The notes: generated by a model not told the origin, from the letters alone. A stretch of DNA of 64,000 nt from Pelotomaculum sp. (GCA_018435055.1 JAHDOA010000018.1:276699-340698); one strand, 5' to 3'; shown: positions 33,884 to 44,584, counted from the first letter of the stretch. Numbers and translations: made by a program.

Positions 33884-35158
33884 TTAAGCGGCCGGTTGTT
33901 CAACAATCCGGTCATATTTATTCTGTAAACCAGATTCCTCAATCATCCATTCAGCCGGTATTCCATACCCTTTAGCCGGATCATTAACAAATACATGGGT
34001 TACCGCTCCGATAAGCCTGTTGTCCTGGATAATCGGGCTGCCGCTCATACCCTGTACAATGCCGCCGGTTTTCTCTAAAAGCCGCTGGTCGGTAACTTTT
34101 ATTACCATTGCTTTACCGTCATGTCTTGCCAGGGGGTTTATTTTAATAATTTCTATTGCAAATTTTTCAACCTTATTGTCCTCTATCACCGTTAACATCT
34201 CGGCCTGTCCTTCATGAATCTGATTAACCATAGCCACCGGTATCGGCTCAGCATAAGTATCTTTTGAGAAAACATTTTTTAAATCGCCGAAGATCCCCTG
34301 CCTGGAATTCTTGGTAATAGTGCCGCTTACTTTTTTATCACCTGGTAATAATCCTATTTTTTCGCCGGGCTGCCCTCTTTTTCCCCTGTGGATAGACTGG
34401 ACATCAGCGTTTATAATCTGACCATCCGATATCTCCACGGGACGGGTGGAATCGCTGTCTGTGACCATGTGACCCAGAGCGCCGTAAATCATACTTTTCG
34501 GCTCATAGAAAGTAAGTGTGCCGATACCTGCCATGCCGTTCCTGATCAGCAGCCCTACCTGGTAGCTCAACGTGTCTCTGCAGAATACCGGGTTAACACT
34601 GGCAACAAATGTCCGGTCGCCACGTTTTACCTCCATAGTTAGAGGTTTTCCGGCGGCGCCCGCCTCCGCAACAGCCTCGCGGAACTGCCCCTCGCTTTGC
34701 AGGACCTCGTCGTTAATCTTTAAAATAACGTCCCCTTCCTGCAGAGCTTCTGACGGATTAACATGGTTGCCGGACTGATCAAGAACTGTAGAATGCCCGG
34801 CCACTATTAGTCCCTGAGAATGGATTAAAACCCCGATTGACTGGCCGCCCGGTATAACCATTACCTGCGGGACAACACTCACCAGCACATCCCTTACCGG
34901 TATTATGCCAAACAGGCTGAGCCTTATTTGATACTGTCCCGGTTCCGTTGCGATCGGACAGGCGGCTGTAAGATTTTCATTTCTAATAAACTGTGTTTTT
35001 AGCGTCTTTTGTAACGGGGCGGGGAACTCTAGTCTTAGCGGTTCACCAACAACAACGGACTGCTTATCCGGCAGCTGCATTATACCCTGTGCCTGACAGG
35101 ATAACAAACCGGAAAAAAACAGAATACAGCATAAGAGTCCGAGAAATCTTCCCCTCAA
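33884..35158 (-). CDS. spoIVB: SpoIVB serine peptidase (S55)
   Basis: 424 residues. A signal/anchor helix (about 5-20) leads to a PDZ domain (about 100-182) and the S55 protease domain. Catalytic residues: H230 in GALGHMVTDSD and the second serine of GMSGSPI (S374). SpoIVB is secreted from the forespore into the intermembrane space and triggers SpoIVFB processing of pro-sigma K. The recN-spoIVB-spo0A order is conserved among spore formers. Confidence 0.94.
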   Translation of the reverse strand: MRGRFLGLLCCILFFSGLLSCQAQGIMQLPDKQSVVVGEPLRLEFPAPLQKTLKTQFIRNENLTAACPIATEPGQYQIRLSLFGIIPVRDVLVSVVPQVMVIPGGQSIGVLIHSQGLIVAGHSTVLDQSGNHVNPSEALQEGDVILKINDEVLQSEGQFREAVAEAGAAGKPLTMEVKRGDRTFVASVNPVFCRDTLSYQVGLLIRNGMAGIGTLTFYEPKSMIYGALGHMVTDSDSTRPVEISDGQIINADVQSIHRGKRGQPGEKIGLLPGDKKVSGTITKNSRQGIFGDLKNVFSKDTYAEPIPVAMVNQIHEGQAEMLTVIEDNKVEKFAIEIIKINPLARHDGKAMVIKVTDQRLLEKTGGIVQGMSGSPIIQDNRLIGAVTHVFVNDPAKGYGIPAEWMIEESGLQNKYDRIVEQPAA

Positions 35159-35459
35159 GCATCACTCCTCCAATTTTATTGCCAGCCACCTCCAAATAAA
35201 AAGAAAGTTCAAGAGAATTTTATTAATTCGACAATATTACGTGTAATATTAATATAACCATTGAAAAACGCTTTTATTAAGCCTAAATGTTCCTTAACTT
35301 GTCAAAACGGCGTTTTTACTGATTAAAAAGCGGTTTTGTAAGTTTTAGTTCTTTTTCCTGGTATAAAAACAAAAAACCACGTTTTTTATAAACATGATTT
35401 TATAAATAGTTAGTTAAACTACTCCATTAAGATGTGAAAGCTGGATCTCCCCAAGCTTA
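35159..35459. other. AT-rich gap between recN and spoIVB with an 18-bp palindrome
   Basis: 300 bp without a gene. A perfect palindrome AATATTAC-GT-GTAATATT lies at 35232-35249, about 75 bp upstream of the spoIVB start, in a position where an operator or promoter element could be. The rest has several related AAAACG/CGTTTT words (35263-35385) but no clear terminator for recN. Confidence 0.45.
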
Positions 35460-37148
35460 TCACTTTTCTGAAGAAGAGCGCAGCATCTGCCGCGCGTGCC
35501 GCAAGGTAATTTCAGTTACCTCACTGCCGTCCAGCATCCTGGCCAATTCCTCCAGGCGCTCTTCGGGATTGAGCTGCTCAGCCCTGGTGGCCGTGCGGGC
35601 GCCGTCATATTCCTTGACGATTCTATAGTGTGTCCGGCCCAGACAGGCCACCTGAGCGGAGTGGGTAACACATATAACCTGGCGATCACGCCCAAGTTGC
35701 AGCATTTTTTCAGCAACCGCCTGCAGGGCGCGGCCGCCGATGCCGGTATCCGCCTCATCAAAAACCAGTACCGGCACTCCATCGGCGTCTGCCAGCAAAG
35801 CTTTCAGCGCCAGCATGATCCGGGTCAGTTCCCCGCCGGAGGCTGTTTTAGACAGAGGTTTCAAGGGTTCGCCGGGGTTTGTTGAGATCATGAATGTAAG
35901 GCGCTCCAATCCCTCCCGGACAGGACCATCAACATCTGAGAAGGTGACTTTGAATTCCACCCGGCCCATCTCCAAATAAAGCAACTCTTGCTGCACCGCC
36001 GTTTCCAGCTCTTTGGCGGCTTTTCTCCGGGCGGCGCCCAAAATACCCGCAGCTTTATTGTATTCGGACTCGATCTCTTCAACCTCTTGTAAAGATTTTT
36101 CCAGTGATTGTTCCATGTTTTCCAGAAGGGCAAGCTCTTTCTGCGCTGCCTCCAGGTAATTATGTATTTCAGGAATTGTGTCGCCGTATTTCTTCTTAAG
36201 TTTTTTAATCTGCTCCAACCTTTCATCGACAGCTTCCAAACGGGAGGGGCTGAAATCCACCCCGTCCCGGTAACTGGCCAGTTCCCGGGCGGCGTCTTCG
36301 GCCTGGTAAAAGATGTTTTCCAGCGAGACCACAAGAGGCTCATTACGGCGGTCCAGAGAAACCAGGCTTCTCAGGTTGTCCACCGTCCGGGAGAGCAAAT
36401 CCAGGGCGGAGTACTGGCTGCCTTTTCCTTCATAGAGTAAAGTATATGCTTCTGTTACCAGCATGCTTATTTTTTCAGCATTTGAAAGAAATATTTTTTC
36501 ATCTTCCAATGCAATGTCTTCACCCGGAGCAAGATCCGCCTGCCGGATATCTTCGATCTGGTAACTGAGCATGTCAATCCGCCTGGCCCTGTCTCCTGCT
36601 GCAGCGTTCAGTTTTTCAAAATTGTTACGGGCATCTCTCCAACGCGTATAGAGCAGGTTAACCTGATCAAGGGCTACCAGCGCTTTTTCCCCGGCAAAAC
36701 GGTCCAACAGCTGGCGCTGCTTTTCCTGGCTGAGCAGGGAATTTGTTTCCGGCTGCATATGCATGTCCGCCAGGCTGCCGCCTACTTTTCTATAGTATCC
36801 CAGAGTGACTGTCTGACCATTAATGCGGCAGAGATTTTTACCCGCGCGGGTAATTTCCCTGGTCATTATTATTATTTCATCTTCGAGGTCGTCAAAACCC
36901 ATTTCTTCTAAAAGCAAAGCAAGTTCTTTTATGCCGCCGATAGCAAAAGTTGCTTGAATTAAAGCCTTTTCAGCTCCGGTGCGGATCTGCCCGGCTGACG
37001 GCCTGCCGCCAAGCGCTGCCTGCAGGGCGTCTATAATGATCGACTTACCGGATCCGGTTTCACCGGTGAGCACATTAAAACCATCCTGAAAGTCTATACT
37101 TAACTGGTCAATGATCCCAAAGTTTTTAATAAAAATATTGAGCAGCAT
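35460..37148 (-). CDS. recN: DNA repair protein RecN
   Basis: 562-residue SMC-like ATPase. Walker A GETGSGKS at about residues 29-36, long coiled coils (about 150-380) and the C-terminal half with SGGELTRIMLALKALL signature and Walker B VLVFDEADTGIGG. It gathers broken DNA ends for recombination. I start at the ATG at 37148 (MLLNIFIKNFG), which matches the family and has TAGGAAA/GGGGGG sites; argR ends 5 bp upstream. Length is typical. Confidence 0.95.
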   Translation of the reverse strand: MLLNIFIKNFGIIDQLSIDFQDGFNVLTGETGSGKSIIIDALQAALGGRPSAGQIRTGAEKALIQATFAIGGIKELALLLEEMGFDDLEDEIIIMTREITRAGKNLCRINGQTVTLGYYRKVGGSLADMHMQPETNSLLSQEKQRQLLDRFAGEKALVALDQVNLLYTRWRDARNNFEKLNAAAGDRARRIDMLSYQIEDIRQADLAPGEDIALEDEKIFLSNAEKISMLVTEAYTLLYEGKGSQYSALDLLSRTVDNLRSLVSLDRRNEPLVVSLENIFYQAEDAARELASYRDGVDFSPSRLEAVDERLEQIKKLKKKYGDTIPEIHNYLEAAQKELALLENMEQSLEKSLQEVEEIESEYNKAAGILGAARRKAAKELETAVQQELLYLEMGRVEFKVTFSDVDGPVREGLERLTFMISTNPGEPLKPLSKTASGGELTRIMLALKALLADADGVPVLVFDEADTGIGGRALQAVAEKMLQLGRDRQVICVTHSAQVACLGRTHYRIVKEYDGARTATRAEQLNPEERLEELARMLDGSEVTEITLRHARQMLRSSSEK

Positions 37149-37152
37149 TTTC

Positions 37153-37608
37153 CTACCCCCCGAGCAGGTCCCCAAACCTTTTTAACACCGCGTCCGCAGC
37201 TCCTTTAGGCTTTACCACCACCAGTATCGTGTCGTCCCCGCCAACTGTGCCGATGATCTCATCCCAGCCGGCCTGGTCTATGGCCGAAGCAACACCCTGC
37301 GCGCCGCCTGGATTTGTTTTTATTATGATCAGGTTCTCACTTGCATCAAACCCTATCACTGAATCAAGGAAAACCCTTTTCAAACGCTCCCCGCTGCGCG
37401 GCAGGCGGTTTTCACCCGGATGGGCGTAGTAAAATTCATTGTTTTCAAAGGGTATCTTGACTAACCCCAATTCCTTAATGTCCCTTGAAACAGTAGCCTG
37501 AGTGACCTTATATCCGCTTTTTTTCAATTCACCGGACAATTCATCCTGGGTACCGATACGCTGGCGCCTGATTATTTCGAGTATCTTATGCTGCCGCCCG
37601 GTCTTCAT
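37153..37608 (-). CDS. argR: Arginine repressor/AhrC-type regulator
   Basis: 151 residues: N-terminal winged helix ([20 protein letters not shown], then [21 protein letters not shown]) and C-terminal hexamerisation and arginine-binding domain ([19 protein letters not shown]). It controls arginine biosynthesis and catabolism genes. Tightly packed between mnmM and recN. Confidence 0.96.
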   Translation of the reverse strand: MKTGRQHKILEIIRRQRIGTQDELSGELKKSGYKVTQATVSRDIKELGLVKIPFENNEFYYAHPGENRLPRSGERLKRVFLDSVIGFDASENLIIIKTNPGGAQGVASAIDQAGWDEIIGTVGGDDTILVVVKPKGAADAVLKRFGDLLGG

Positions 37609-38181
37609 CTAACCCCCCGCCTTCTCAATGACAATAACAACCGGCGCGGTAGCAGCCCGGTTTAATACTACTATCTTAATCACATTAAATAGAGCGTTGT
37701 CCAGGCCGGCAGCAATTTTTTCGACAGCCTCATACTCTTCCATGCCTCCGGGATGCCCCGTATATATCACCAGGCCGGCCCGGCCGCCCGCGCGCAATAA
37801 GCGCAAGGCTGACTGAAGAGCCCGCATGGTCAAATCCGGCTTTGTTATAAAAGAGTGTTTCCCCCCGGGCAGGTAACCAAGATTGAAAATAACACTATCA
37901 ACCGGTCCGGAGACATAACGCTCCATATTCTCATGGCCGGCTTTTATTAATGTAACCCTGTCAGCCATTCCCGCGCTTTCTAGAAGCAAACGTGTGGATT
38001 GCAGCGCATCCTCTTGTATATCGAAGGAAAAAACCCTGCCTTCCGGGCCGGTCAGCCGGGCTAGAAAAAGAGTGTCATTTCCCCTGCCGGCTGTCGCGTC
38101 AACAGATGTTCCACCGCTCTGCACAGAACAGGACAAAAATTGCTGAACCAGGTGAACAGCGCTGTCCAGGCCTCTAGACAC
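37609..38181 (-). CDS. mnmM: tRNA methyltransferase MnmM (YtqB family)
   Basis: 190-residue class I SAM methyltransferase of the YtqB (rRNA_methylase) family. SAM-binding motif [14 protein letters not shown] near 28-41, an acidic SFDIQEDAL loop, and the NLGYLPGG motif near 100-107 that replaces the NPPY of N-methylases. In B. subtilis this protein makes the final methylation of mnm5s2U34 in tRNA. It abuts argR directly and overlaps nadK by 8 bp. Confidence 0.85.
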   Translation of the reverse strand: MSRGLDSAVHLVQQFLSCSVQSGGTSVDATAGRGNDTLFLARLTGPEGRVFSFDIQEDALQSTRLLLESAGMADRVTLIKAGHENMERYVSGPVDSVIFNLGYLPGGKHSFITKPDLTMRALQSALRLLRAGGRAGLVIYTGHPGGMEEYEAVEKIAAGLDNALFNVIKIVVLNRAATAPVVIVIEKAGG

Positions 38182-39043
38182 CGTTTCGTTCTCCTTCTTC
38201 CTTTAATTTTTTTCGCAATATTTCAAAAAAATTCCTGCCGGTAATCCGTAGAAATTTTGCCTTCCGGGAAGCCCGCCTGACCACTATTTCATCATACTGG
38301 CGCAGGCTGAACACATACTGGCCGTCTATAGTGAGCGTCACCGCGCCGCCGTCCGACAACAACGCTACCTTGATCACGCTGTCGGGCGCGGTAACCACAG
38401 GCCTGGCCCACAAGGAGTGCGGGCAGATGGGAGTAAGCAGGATTAAATCGTGCTCCGGCGAAACCAGAGGTCCGCCGGCGGACAGGGAATAGGCGGTTGA
38501 ACCGGTAGGACTTGCTATGATCAAACCATCCGCATGATATTTGTTTACAAAATTATCATTAACATATGCTTCCAGGCGGATTAGTCTGGCAATAGCGCCT
38601 TTGCTGATGACAACGTCATTCAGACCGACAGCATGTTCCACTACAGCGCCATCCCTGTAGACCGCAGCCTCCAGCATCATTCTCTCTTCCACAAAGTACT
38701 GGCCGGCTAAAATTTTTCCCAGGTCGTCCAGCGCCTCCGGCACGTCTATTTCAGTAAGGAAACCAAGGTGTCCCATGTTTATGCCGATGAGGGGCGTGCC
38801 AGCGTTAGCCACCTTCCGTGCCGTCCATAGCATGGTTCCGTCGCCGCCAAACACAATCACGCACTGCGCCTGTGCAAACAACTGCTCCTGGGGCACGCCA
38901 AGCCTGGATAGGCCAATAAGGCGGGCTGTGTCATCTTTTATCAACACATCACAGTCTCTTTCTTCGAGCCAGCGGGTGATTTGTTCAACAAACCGTTGAA
39001 CACCCTTCTTATTAAAATTTACTACCAGCCCGATTTTTTTCAT
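38174..39043 (-). CDS. nadK: NAD kinase
   Basis: 289 residues. The diagnostic G66-G-D-G69 motif in [23 protein letters not shown] near 93-102 and the adenine/ribose site [21 protein letters not shown] near 167-187 are all present. It phosphorylates NAD to NADP in the cytoplasm. Conserved operon tlyA-nadK-mnmM-argR-recN. Confidence 0.96.
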   Translation of the reverse strand: MKKIGLVVNFNKKGVQRFVEQITRWLEERDCDVLIKDDTARLIGLSRLGVPQEQLFAQAQCVIVFGGDGTMLWTARKVANAGTPLIGINMGHLGFLTEIDVPEALDDLGKILAGQYFVEERMMLEAAVYRDGAVVEHAVGLNDVVISKGAIARLIRLEAYVNDNFVNKYHADGLIIASPTGSTAYSLSAGGPLVSPEHDLILLTPICPHSLWARPVVTAPDSVIKVALLSDGGAVTLTIDGQYVFSLRQYDEIVVRRASRKAKFLRITGRNFFEILRKKLKEEGERNGV

Positions 39044-39081
39044 TTGACCAATCCTCCGCGGCAGTTTAAACGGTCTAATAT

Positions 39082-39894
39082 TTAAGCCTGCAGGTAACCA
39101 AAATTAACATGTGCTGTTTTAACGACATGATCAATATCGCCATCTACCGGCAATCCATTTTTCTTAAAATAAATTAGAAATTCGATATTTCCCTGCGGTC
39201 CGGTGACAGGAGAATAATCCAGGCCGCCAATCACCCAACCAAGATCTTTAATCACAGCCGTGACAGCATTCAGCACCGCCGCGTGGACAGCCGGGTCCCT
39301 GACAACTCCTTTTTTGCCTACCTTGTCCCGGCCCGCCTCAAACTGAGGTTTAACCAGCGCCACTCCCCCGGCATCCGCCGTGGTAAGCTCGCCAACCCTG
39401 GGCAGGACCTTCGAAAGTGATATAAAGGATACGTCAATAGTGGCAAAATCCGGGGTTTCCGGCAGGGACTCTTTGGCCAGATAACGAATATTGGTACGCT
39501 CCAATACCACCACCCGGGGATCGTTCCGCAACTGCCAGGCCAGCTGGCCGTAACCTACATCGACCGCGTATACCAGCCTGGCCCCGTTCCTGAGGGCACA
39601 GTCGGTAAACCCCCCGGTCGACGCGCCCACATCCAGGACCACGCGAGCGTTCAGTTCCAGGCCGAAAGATCTTATTGCCTTCTCCAGTTTAAGCCCGCCA
39701 CGGCTCACATAAATCAGGGAATTGCCGCGGATTTCAATATTTGACTCCGGTTTAATGAGCAAGCCCGGTTTGTCAGCCCTTTGCCCGTTAACAAAAATCA
39801 AACCGGCCATAATGGCTGCCCTTGCTTTTTCCCTGCTCGGGTAGCAGCCCTCTTCGGCCAGCCTTACATCCAATCGTTGTTTTTTTTGGGACAA
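39082..39894 (-). CDS. tlyA: TlyA family rRNA 2'-O-methyltransferase
   Basis: 270 residues: an N-terminal S4 RNA-binding domain (about 1-60, [17 protein letters not shown]) and an FtsJ-like SAM domain ([15 protein letters not shown] near 90-104; [10 protein letters not shown] near 155; [19 protein letters not shown] near 188-206). The homologue methylates 16S/23S rRNA. The start is probably TTG at 39894, after a GGGGG site; the frame to 39912 lacks one. Follows dxs in the operon order of spore formers. Confidence 0.92.
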   Translation of the reverse strand: MSQKKQRLDVRLAEEGCYPSREKARAAIMAGLIFVNGQRADKPGLLIKPESNIEIRGNSLIYVSRGGLKLEKAIRSFGLELNARVVLDVGASTGGFTDCALRNGARLVYAVDVGYGQLAWQLRNDPRVVVLERTNIRYLAKESLPETPDFATIDVSFISLSKVLPRVGELTTADAGGVALVKPQFEAGRDKVGKKGVVRDPAVHAAVLNAVTAVIKDLGWVIGGLDYSPVTGPQGNIEFLIYFKKNGLPVDGDIDHVVKTAHVNFGYLQA

Positions 39895-39934
39895 AGCAAG
39901 ATACCCCCGCAAACAAGATTACTAAAACATAAAC

Positions 39935-40140
39935 AAATTGACAGGATTAACAGGATAAAAAACCGATTAACAGGATTTAAGAATAAATTGAGCTAAATAA
40001 AGATTAAACGGACGTTTAGAAAAGAAAGATAAATACTAAATATTTTATTATAATTACTCTAATTAAGATTTTTTAATTAATTATTTGTTTTTAATCCTGT
40101 AAATCCTGATTAATTTTGTAATTCCTGTCAAATTGTTTTT
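39935..40140. repeat. AT-rich spacer with inverted ACAGGATT repeats
   Basis: Between tlyA and dxs. Left side: AAATTGACAGGATTAACAGG and again GATTAACAGGATTTAAG. Right side: TTAATCCTGTAAATCCTGAT and TTCCTGTCAAATTG, the complement. The whole spacer can fold back on itself. The same 11-12-mer word (ACAGGATTTACAGG) recurs weakly at 54913-54935 (TTACAGGAATTACAGGATT) and 62445-62460, so it is a dispersed simple repeat. Confidence 0.65.
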
Positions 40141-40144
40141 ATTA

Positions 40145-42058
40145 TTACTTGTTGTCTGAAACTATTTTAAGCCTTTTGGAGCGGTTTATGTGTAATATTT
40201 TGCTGGCTACCGTCTTGACTATATGCTTTGCCGTCAGGCCATACCTGTCTCTCAGCATAGCCGGGCTGCCGTGTTCCACAAAAACGTCCGGTATGCCCAA
40301 ACAATGGACCCTGATACCCTTCAGGCCCCTGGCAGAAAGCAGTTCAAGCACCGCGCCGCCGAAGCCCCCCTGCAGGACATGCTCCTCCAGGGTAAACAGC
40401 ATATTAGTATGTTTGGCGTAGTATAATATGCATTCCTCGTCAAGCGGTTTTACAAACCGCGCGTTAATAACAGCGGCGCTAATCCCCCTCTCCTTTAAAG
40501 CAACTGCGGCTTCTACCGCCGGACGAACAGTGTTGCCTATCGCCAGAAGGGTAACATTGGATCCTTTTCTCAATACTTCAGCACGCCCGAGGGGAATTTT
40601 CATTAAGTTTTCATCCAGCGTACAGCCGGCGCCAGCCCCGCGCGGGTACCGCAAGGCAGCCGGACCGGGGTGTTTGATTGCAGTCGCCAGCATGTGCTGC
40701 AGTTCATTCTCATCTTTTGGCGCCATAATCACCATGTTTGGAATCGGCCGCAGGTAGGCAAAATCAAAGAGACCGTTGTGCGTAGAGCCGTCTTCACCCA
40801 CTATGCCCGCCCTATCTATGGCAAAGGTCACCGGGAGTTTCTGCAGGCAGACATCATGCAGAATCTGATCATATGCGCGCTGCAAAAATGTTGAGTAAAT
40901 GGCCACCACAGGATGATAGCCGCCTGCGGCCATACCGGCTGCCATAGTAACGGCGTGCTGCTCGGCTATGCCCACATCAAAAAAACGCTTGGGATAAAGC
41001 CGGGCAAAATTGGTGAGGCCTGTGCCGCTGGTCATTGCTGCAGTTATCGCAACAACACTTTCATTCCGGTGAGCCAGCTTGATCATGGTCCGGCCAAAGA
41101 TATCCGTGTACGAGGGAATATTACTATTTTTAATAACCTTCCCGCTGACCGGGTCAAACGGGCCCACACCGTGAAAACGGCCGGGGTTGTTTTCAGCCGG
41201 CTTGTAACCCCTGCCTTTCTTTGTTAATACATGGACCAAAACCGGCCCTTTCATGTTTTTGGCGCGCTGCAGGACCCCGGCTACCTGCTTGATATCATGC
41301 CCGTCAACCGGGCCAAGGTATATAAATCCCATCTCCTCAAAAATCATACCGGGCACCACCAGGTATTTCAAACTGTCCCTCAATCTCAGGCCGAGGCGAA
41401 GTAAAGCCGAACCGACAGGTATTTTGCGCATTAGCTGTTCCAGCTCTTCCTTGCCTCTGGTGTACATGGGATCAGTGCGCAGTCTGGCCAGGTACCCGGA
41501 CATGGCGCCGACGTTTTGCGCTATAGACATCTCATTATCGTTCAATATTACTATTAAATCTTTTTTCAGGTGCCCAGCGTTGTTAAGCGCTTCAAAAGCC
41601 ATGCCGCCGGTCATTGCCCCGTCACCAATAACCGCCGCTATTTTATATTTTTCGCCACTCAAATCCCGCGCTACAGCCATACCAAGCGCGGCTGAAATCG
41701 AGGTACTGCTGTGTCCGGTCCGAAAAACGTCGTGTATGCTTTCTGCGGGGCGCAAAAAACCGCTGATACCCCCCAGTTGGCGCAGTGTACTGAATTTTTC
41801 CCGCCGCCCGGTGATGATTTTGTGCGCATAGCTCTGGTGTCCCACATCCCATAAGATTTTATCCGGGGGTGTGTGAAAGGTTTTATACAAGCCCAGGGTT
41901 AGTTCAACCACACCCAAACTTGGCGCCAGATGTCCGCCGTTCTTTGCTACGGTTTCAATAATCAGCCTGCGGATTTCTCCCGCTAGTTCATTAAGCTGCG
42001 GATAACTGAGAGTGTGTATGTCATCGGGAGAGTTTATTTGCTTTAGGAGATCGCCCAT
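40145..42058 (-). CDS. dxs: 1-deoxy-D-xylulose-5-phosphate synthase
   Basis: 637-residue TPP enzyme, first step of the MEP isoprenoid pathway. TPP motif [18 protein letters not shown]...NDNEMS near 145-175, catalytic [15 protein letters not shown] near 362-376, and a transketolase C-domain. I start at ATG 42058 behind a GAGGGGTG site; a GTG at 42070 is an alternative that overlaps oapA. It is co-directional with oapA and OLE RNA upstream and ispA further up, so isoprenoid genes bracket the OLE locus. Confidence 0.95.
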   Translation of the reverse strand: MGDLLKQINSPDDIHTLSYPQLNELAGEIRRLIIETVAKNGGHLAPSLGVVELTLGLYKTFHTPPDKILWDVGHQSYAHKIITGRREKFSTLRQLGGISGFLRPAESIHDVFRTGHSSTSISAALGMAVARDLSGEKYKIAAVIGDGAMTGGMAFEALNNAGHLKKDLIVILNDNEMSIAQNVGAMSGYLARLRTDPMYTRGKEELEQLMRKIPVGSALLRLGLRLRDSLKYLVVPGMIFEEMGFIYLGPVDGHDIKQVAGVLQRAKNMKGPVLVHVLTKKGRGYKPAENNPGRFHGVGPFDPVSGKVIKNSNIPSYTDIFGRTMIKLAHRNESVVAITAAMTSGTGLTNFARLYPKRFFDVGIAEQHAVTMAAGMAAGGYHPVVAIYSTFLQRAYDQILHDVCLQKLPVTFAIDRAGIVGEDGSTHNGLFDFAYLRPIPNMVIMAPKDENELQHMLATAIKHPGPAALRYPRGAGAGCTLDENLMKIPLGRAEVLRKGSNVTLLAIGNTVRPAVEAAVALKERGISAAVINARFVKPLDEECILYYAKHTNMLFTLEEHVLQGGFGGAVLELLSARGLKGIRVHCLGIPDVFVEHGSPAMLRDRYGLTAKHIVKTVASKILHINRSKRLKIVSDNK

Positions 42059-42062
42059 ATCT

Positions 42063-42659
42063 TTATTCACCCCTCTTGTTCCTGGGTGCGCGTTTCTTCC
42101 TGAATGGACTGTAACCTGTTGTTTCTTCTACTCTAGCCAGGACCCTGCCGACAAAAAAAATTACATCGTTGGGGTGAGACAAAGCAATTTTTTTGGAAAA
42201 AGCTTTGCCGGAAACAATCACCGCAGCAATAAATGCGGTGACTAAAATATTCAGCCAGAATTGGCTTATAGCGGGATTCAAGCTAATGATCTGCATGGCG
42301 ATGGAGATCCCCAGCGCGCCCCCCACGGTCGTGGTAATATCACTCAACATGTCGTTAGTTAAGTTAGCCACCTTATCAGCATTCTTGATCAGCTGGAGAC
42401 CCTGGGGCGCCCCCTTGACCCGTTTGGCCGATTTGGCGTTGAAAGGGATGTGGGATGCCGCAGTAACTGCCGTACCTACCACATCCGCCGCTATATTGAT
42501 TAAAATAACAAAAACCAAAAAAACAAGAGCCAGAATAATACTGTTTAGTTTTGAGGTAAAATACTCTGAAAAAAAGGTAAAAACAATTGCCAAAAATAAT
42601 GAAGCTATTCCTACCAGAACAATATACCTACCGGAAACGGTAGATTTATTATTACCCAA
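42063..42659 (-). CDS. oapA: OLE-associated protein A (OapA) membrane protein
   Basis: 198 residues with four hydrophobic helices in two pairs (about 12-33, 40-62 and 118-142, 144-165), a basic middle ([13 protein letters not shown]) and a basic tail ([11 protein letters not shown]). Size, membrane topology and position, between OLE RNA and dxs, identify it as OapA, the protein that anchors OLE RNA in the membrane. I take the TTG at 42659, which has a TGAGGTG site six bases upstream; the frame to 42689 has none. Function in related bacteria: resistance to alcohol and cold, and Mg2+ homeostasis. Confidence 0.82.
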   Translation of the reverse strand: MGNNKSTVSGRYIVLVGIASLFLAIVFTFFSEYFTSKLNSIILALVFLVFVILINIAADVVGTAVTAASHIPFNAKSAKRVKGAPQGLQLIKNADKVANLTNDMLSDITTTVGGALGISIAMQIISLNPAISQFWLNILVTAFIAAVIVSGKAFSKKIALSHPNDVIFFVGRVLARVEETTGYSPFRKKRAPRNKRGE

Positions 42660-42739
42660 TAATTTCACCTCAAAAAACGGAATACACACAGGGTGTTATG
42701 CGAATACTTTATGTAATGATAAATGACAGCAGACCGGGT

Positions 42740-43315
42740 AAATATTGTGGCTTAGGTCTAGCAGGTTTTCCCAAACAACTACCGGCTGTCGCCAGACCGG
42801 CGGTTTCCCTTTAAAGCTGTCCCCGGCCGTCACCGGTTGCGGGGCTAGATTACCACTTAGTCCACACTGCAATCCCCGGCCTGCCCTGGAATCCCGGACA
42901 GCCTAGGAGTTTTCCCCGGCAGACTCCCCAATTCTAGCCTCTTTTGCAGAAAAGGTTTCAATCAACAAATGCCGTTCATGGGCCCATGGCCGGCCTTTGC
43001 ACACAAGAAATCCACCCAACCCACTCAAGGCAGGCTACACTGCACGCAGCGGTAACCACATGCAGGTTTAACCCCAAGCCATAGTTGACCATGTACGGCT
43101 GCCCACGAACTTGGGTCTCCACGGAAGCGGGGTCAACGCCCGCATGCCATTGCGGGTCGCCCCACGACCTTAACTCCCAGTACCAGCCCCCAACTGGGCG
43201 TCAGCAGCCAGCACCAGGAACTTCATCGATATGCCCTTGACGGATTTTTAGGCCCGCCTTCAAAAAGGATTGTCTGACTAGGATACTGCGTCATTTATCG
43301 AAAAAACTTTATATA
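42740..43315 (-). ncRNA. ole: OLE (ornate, large, extremophilic) RNA
   Basis: A 700-bp gene-free gap between ispA and oapA-dxs, with a sharply GC-rich, highly palindromic core (42740-43270) and no long open frame. The locus order ispA-OLE-oapA-dxs is the hallmark of OLE RNA in anaerobic and extremophilic Firmicutes. Internal hairpins are easy to see, e.g. GGCATGCGGGCGTTGACCCC region, GGCCGGCCATGGGCCC at about 42985-43000, and GGGGAAAACTCC/CCCCGG helices. A consensus promoter precedes it. Ends are estimates (about 20 nt); homology is inferred from position and structure, not from a covariance search. Confidence 0.85.
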
Positions 43316-43322
43316 GTCTTAA

Positions 43323-43351
43323 ATTATAACAAAACAGCGATGCATTATCAA
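43323..43351 (-). promoter_or_regulatory. Sigma-A promoter for OLE RNA
   Basis: Minus strand TTGATA (43351-43346), 17-bp spacer, TATAAT (43328-43323). Predicted start near 43316. It allows OLE-oapA-dxs transcription independent of ispA. Confidence 0.75.
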
Positions 43352-43443
43352 ACACCGCCTGTAATTATATTTAACCGCCTGGACTGATATTAAGATTATT
43401 TATAATAAATAATTTAGCAGGGTTTGAAAAGCTGGCCCAATGT

Positions 43444-44325
43444 CTAAAAATCGCGTTTAATCACGTATTCCACCAGGACCCTTAAAAAATCAGCCTCCTT
43501 GCCAAATGGCGAAAGCGCTCCTATTGCGCTTTCCACAGCAGACCGGGCCTTTTCCTTAGAAACCTTCAGGCCGAATAGAGCCGGGTAAGTGGCTTTTTTA
43601 TTTCTTATGTCGCTGCCCACAGGTTTTCCCAGCTTTTTCTCATCGCCTTCTATGTCAAGAATATCATCTTTGATCTGAAAAGCCAGGCCCAGGTATTCCG
43701 CGTATTCTGTAAGGCGCGCGAGTTCCTCCTCACCGGCGCCGGCCAGGATGGCGCCGGATCTCACCGCTACCCTGTACAGGGCCCCGGTCTTATTACGGTG
43801 GATATATTCCAGCGTTGTAGTGTCAATTTCCTTTTCCGTTGAAAAGGTATCCACAACCTGGCCGCCGATTAACCCCCCGGCGCCGGCGCCGATCGCCACC
43901 TCATGGATTACCCTGACGATATCTGCCGCTCTGCCGGTCCTGCTCTCTGTCAGCAGCTGAAAGGCCAGGGTAAGAAGGGCGTCACCAGCTAAAAGGGCTA
44001 TAGCCTCCCCATATACCTTGTGATTGGTCGGCTTGCCCCGGCGGTAATCATCGTTGTCCATAGCGGGCAGATCATCATGTATAAGGGAATACGTGTGTAT
44101 AAGTTCGACTGCGCAGGCGGCCGGCAATACATCCCGGGCTGTTCCCCCGGCCACCTCCGCCGAGGCTATAAGCAAGGCCGGCCTGAGCCTTTTCCCCCCG
44201 CCCAGCACACTGTAGCGCATGGCCTGGTGGATCAGGGGCGGGTAAGCGTCCGGCGGAGGCATAAATATTTCAAGCGCCTCATTCACAACAGCTATCTTTT
44301 TATTAAATTCCTCTTTAAAGTCCAC
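43444..44325 (-). CDS. ispA: Polyprenyl (farnesyl/geranyl) diphosphate synthase
   Basis: 293 residues. First Asp-rich motif DDLPAMDNDD near 85-94 and second KDDILD near 222-227; GGKRLRP near 42-48. Residues just before the first motif (CAVELIHTYSLIHDDLP) fit a C15-range product. The GTG at 44325 is preferred: it has a GGAAGGAAA site, overlaps the xseB stop by 11 bp and fits the family; the longer frame to 44361 is inside xseB. Makes farnesyl diphosphate from products of the MEP pathway fed by dxs. Confidence 0.94.
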   Translation of the reverse strand: MDFKEEFNKKIAVVNEALEIFMPPPDAYPPLIHQAMRYSVLGGGKRLRPALLIASAEVAGGTARDVLPAACAVELIHTYSLIHDDLPAMDNDDYRRGKPTNHKVYGEAIALLAGDALLTLAFQLLTESRTGRAADIVRVIHEVAIGAGAGGLIGGQVVDTFSTEKEIDTTTLEYIHRNKTGALYRVAVRSGAILAGAGEEELARLTEYAEYLGLAFQIKDDILDIEGDEKKLGKPVGSDIRNKKATYPALFGLKVSKEKARSAVESAIGALSPFGKEADFLRVLVEYVIKRDF

Positions 44326-44584
44326 AGCCGTTTCCTTCCAATGCGGCAGGCAGGGAATCAATATCTTTTAAAGATAACGCGCCGCCGTCATCCCTGGTGA
44401 GAATTGCTATACGCTGCTCGGCGGCTCTAAGATTCCGGCTGCATATCCGGGATAGTTCAATACCCTCGGCAAACAAGTCCAGCGCTTTCTCCAGAGGGAG
44501 GCCGCCGCCTTCCAACTCCTGTACAACTGCCTCCAGCCGTGAAATGGCTTCATCAAAACTGAGGATTTTATCTTCTCCAGCCAT
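44315..44584 (-). CDS. xseB: Exonuclease VII small subunit
   Basis: 89 residues, the size of XseB: LSFDEAISRLEAVVQELEGG near 8-27 is the family signature, followed by LPLEKALDLFAEGIELSRIC. It forms a helical coiled bundle on XseA. Start at ATG 44584 with GGAGG six bases before it. Overlaps ispA by 11 bp. Confidence 0.93.
   Translation of the reverse strand: MAGEDKILSFDEAISRLEAVVQELEGGGLPLEKALDLFAEGIELSRICSRNLRAAEQRIAILTRDDGGALSLKDIDSLPAALEGNGCGL

Noticed and set aside
42740..43315. Possible rRNA fragment or group II intron in the GC-rich gap
   Set aside because: No rRNA core sequence or intron domain V hairpin recognised, no reverse-transcriptase gene; locus order points to OLE RNA.
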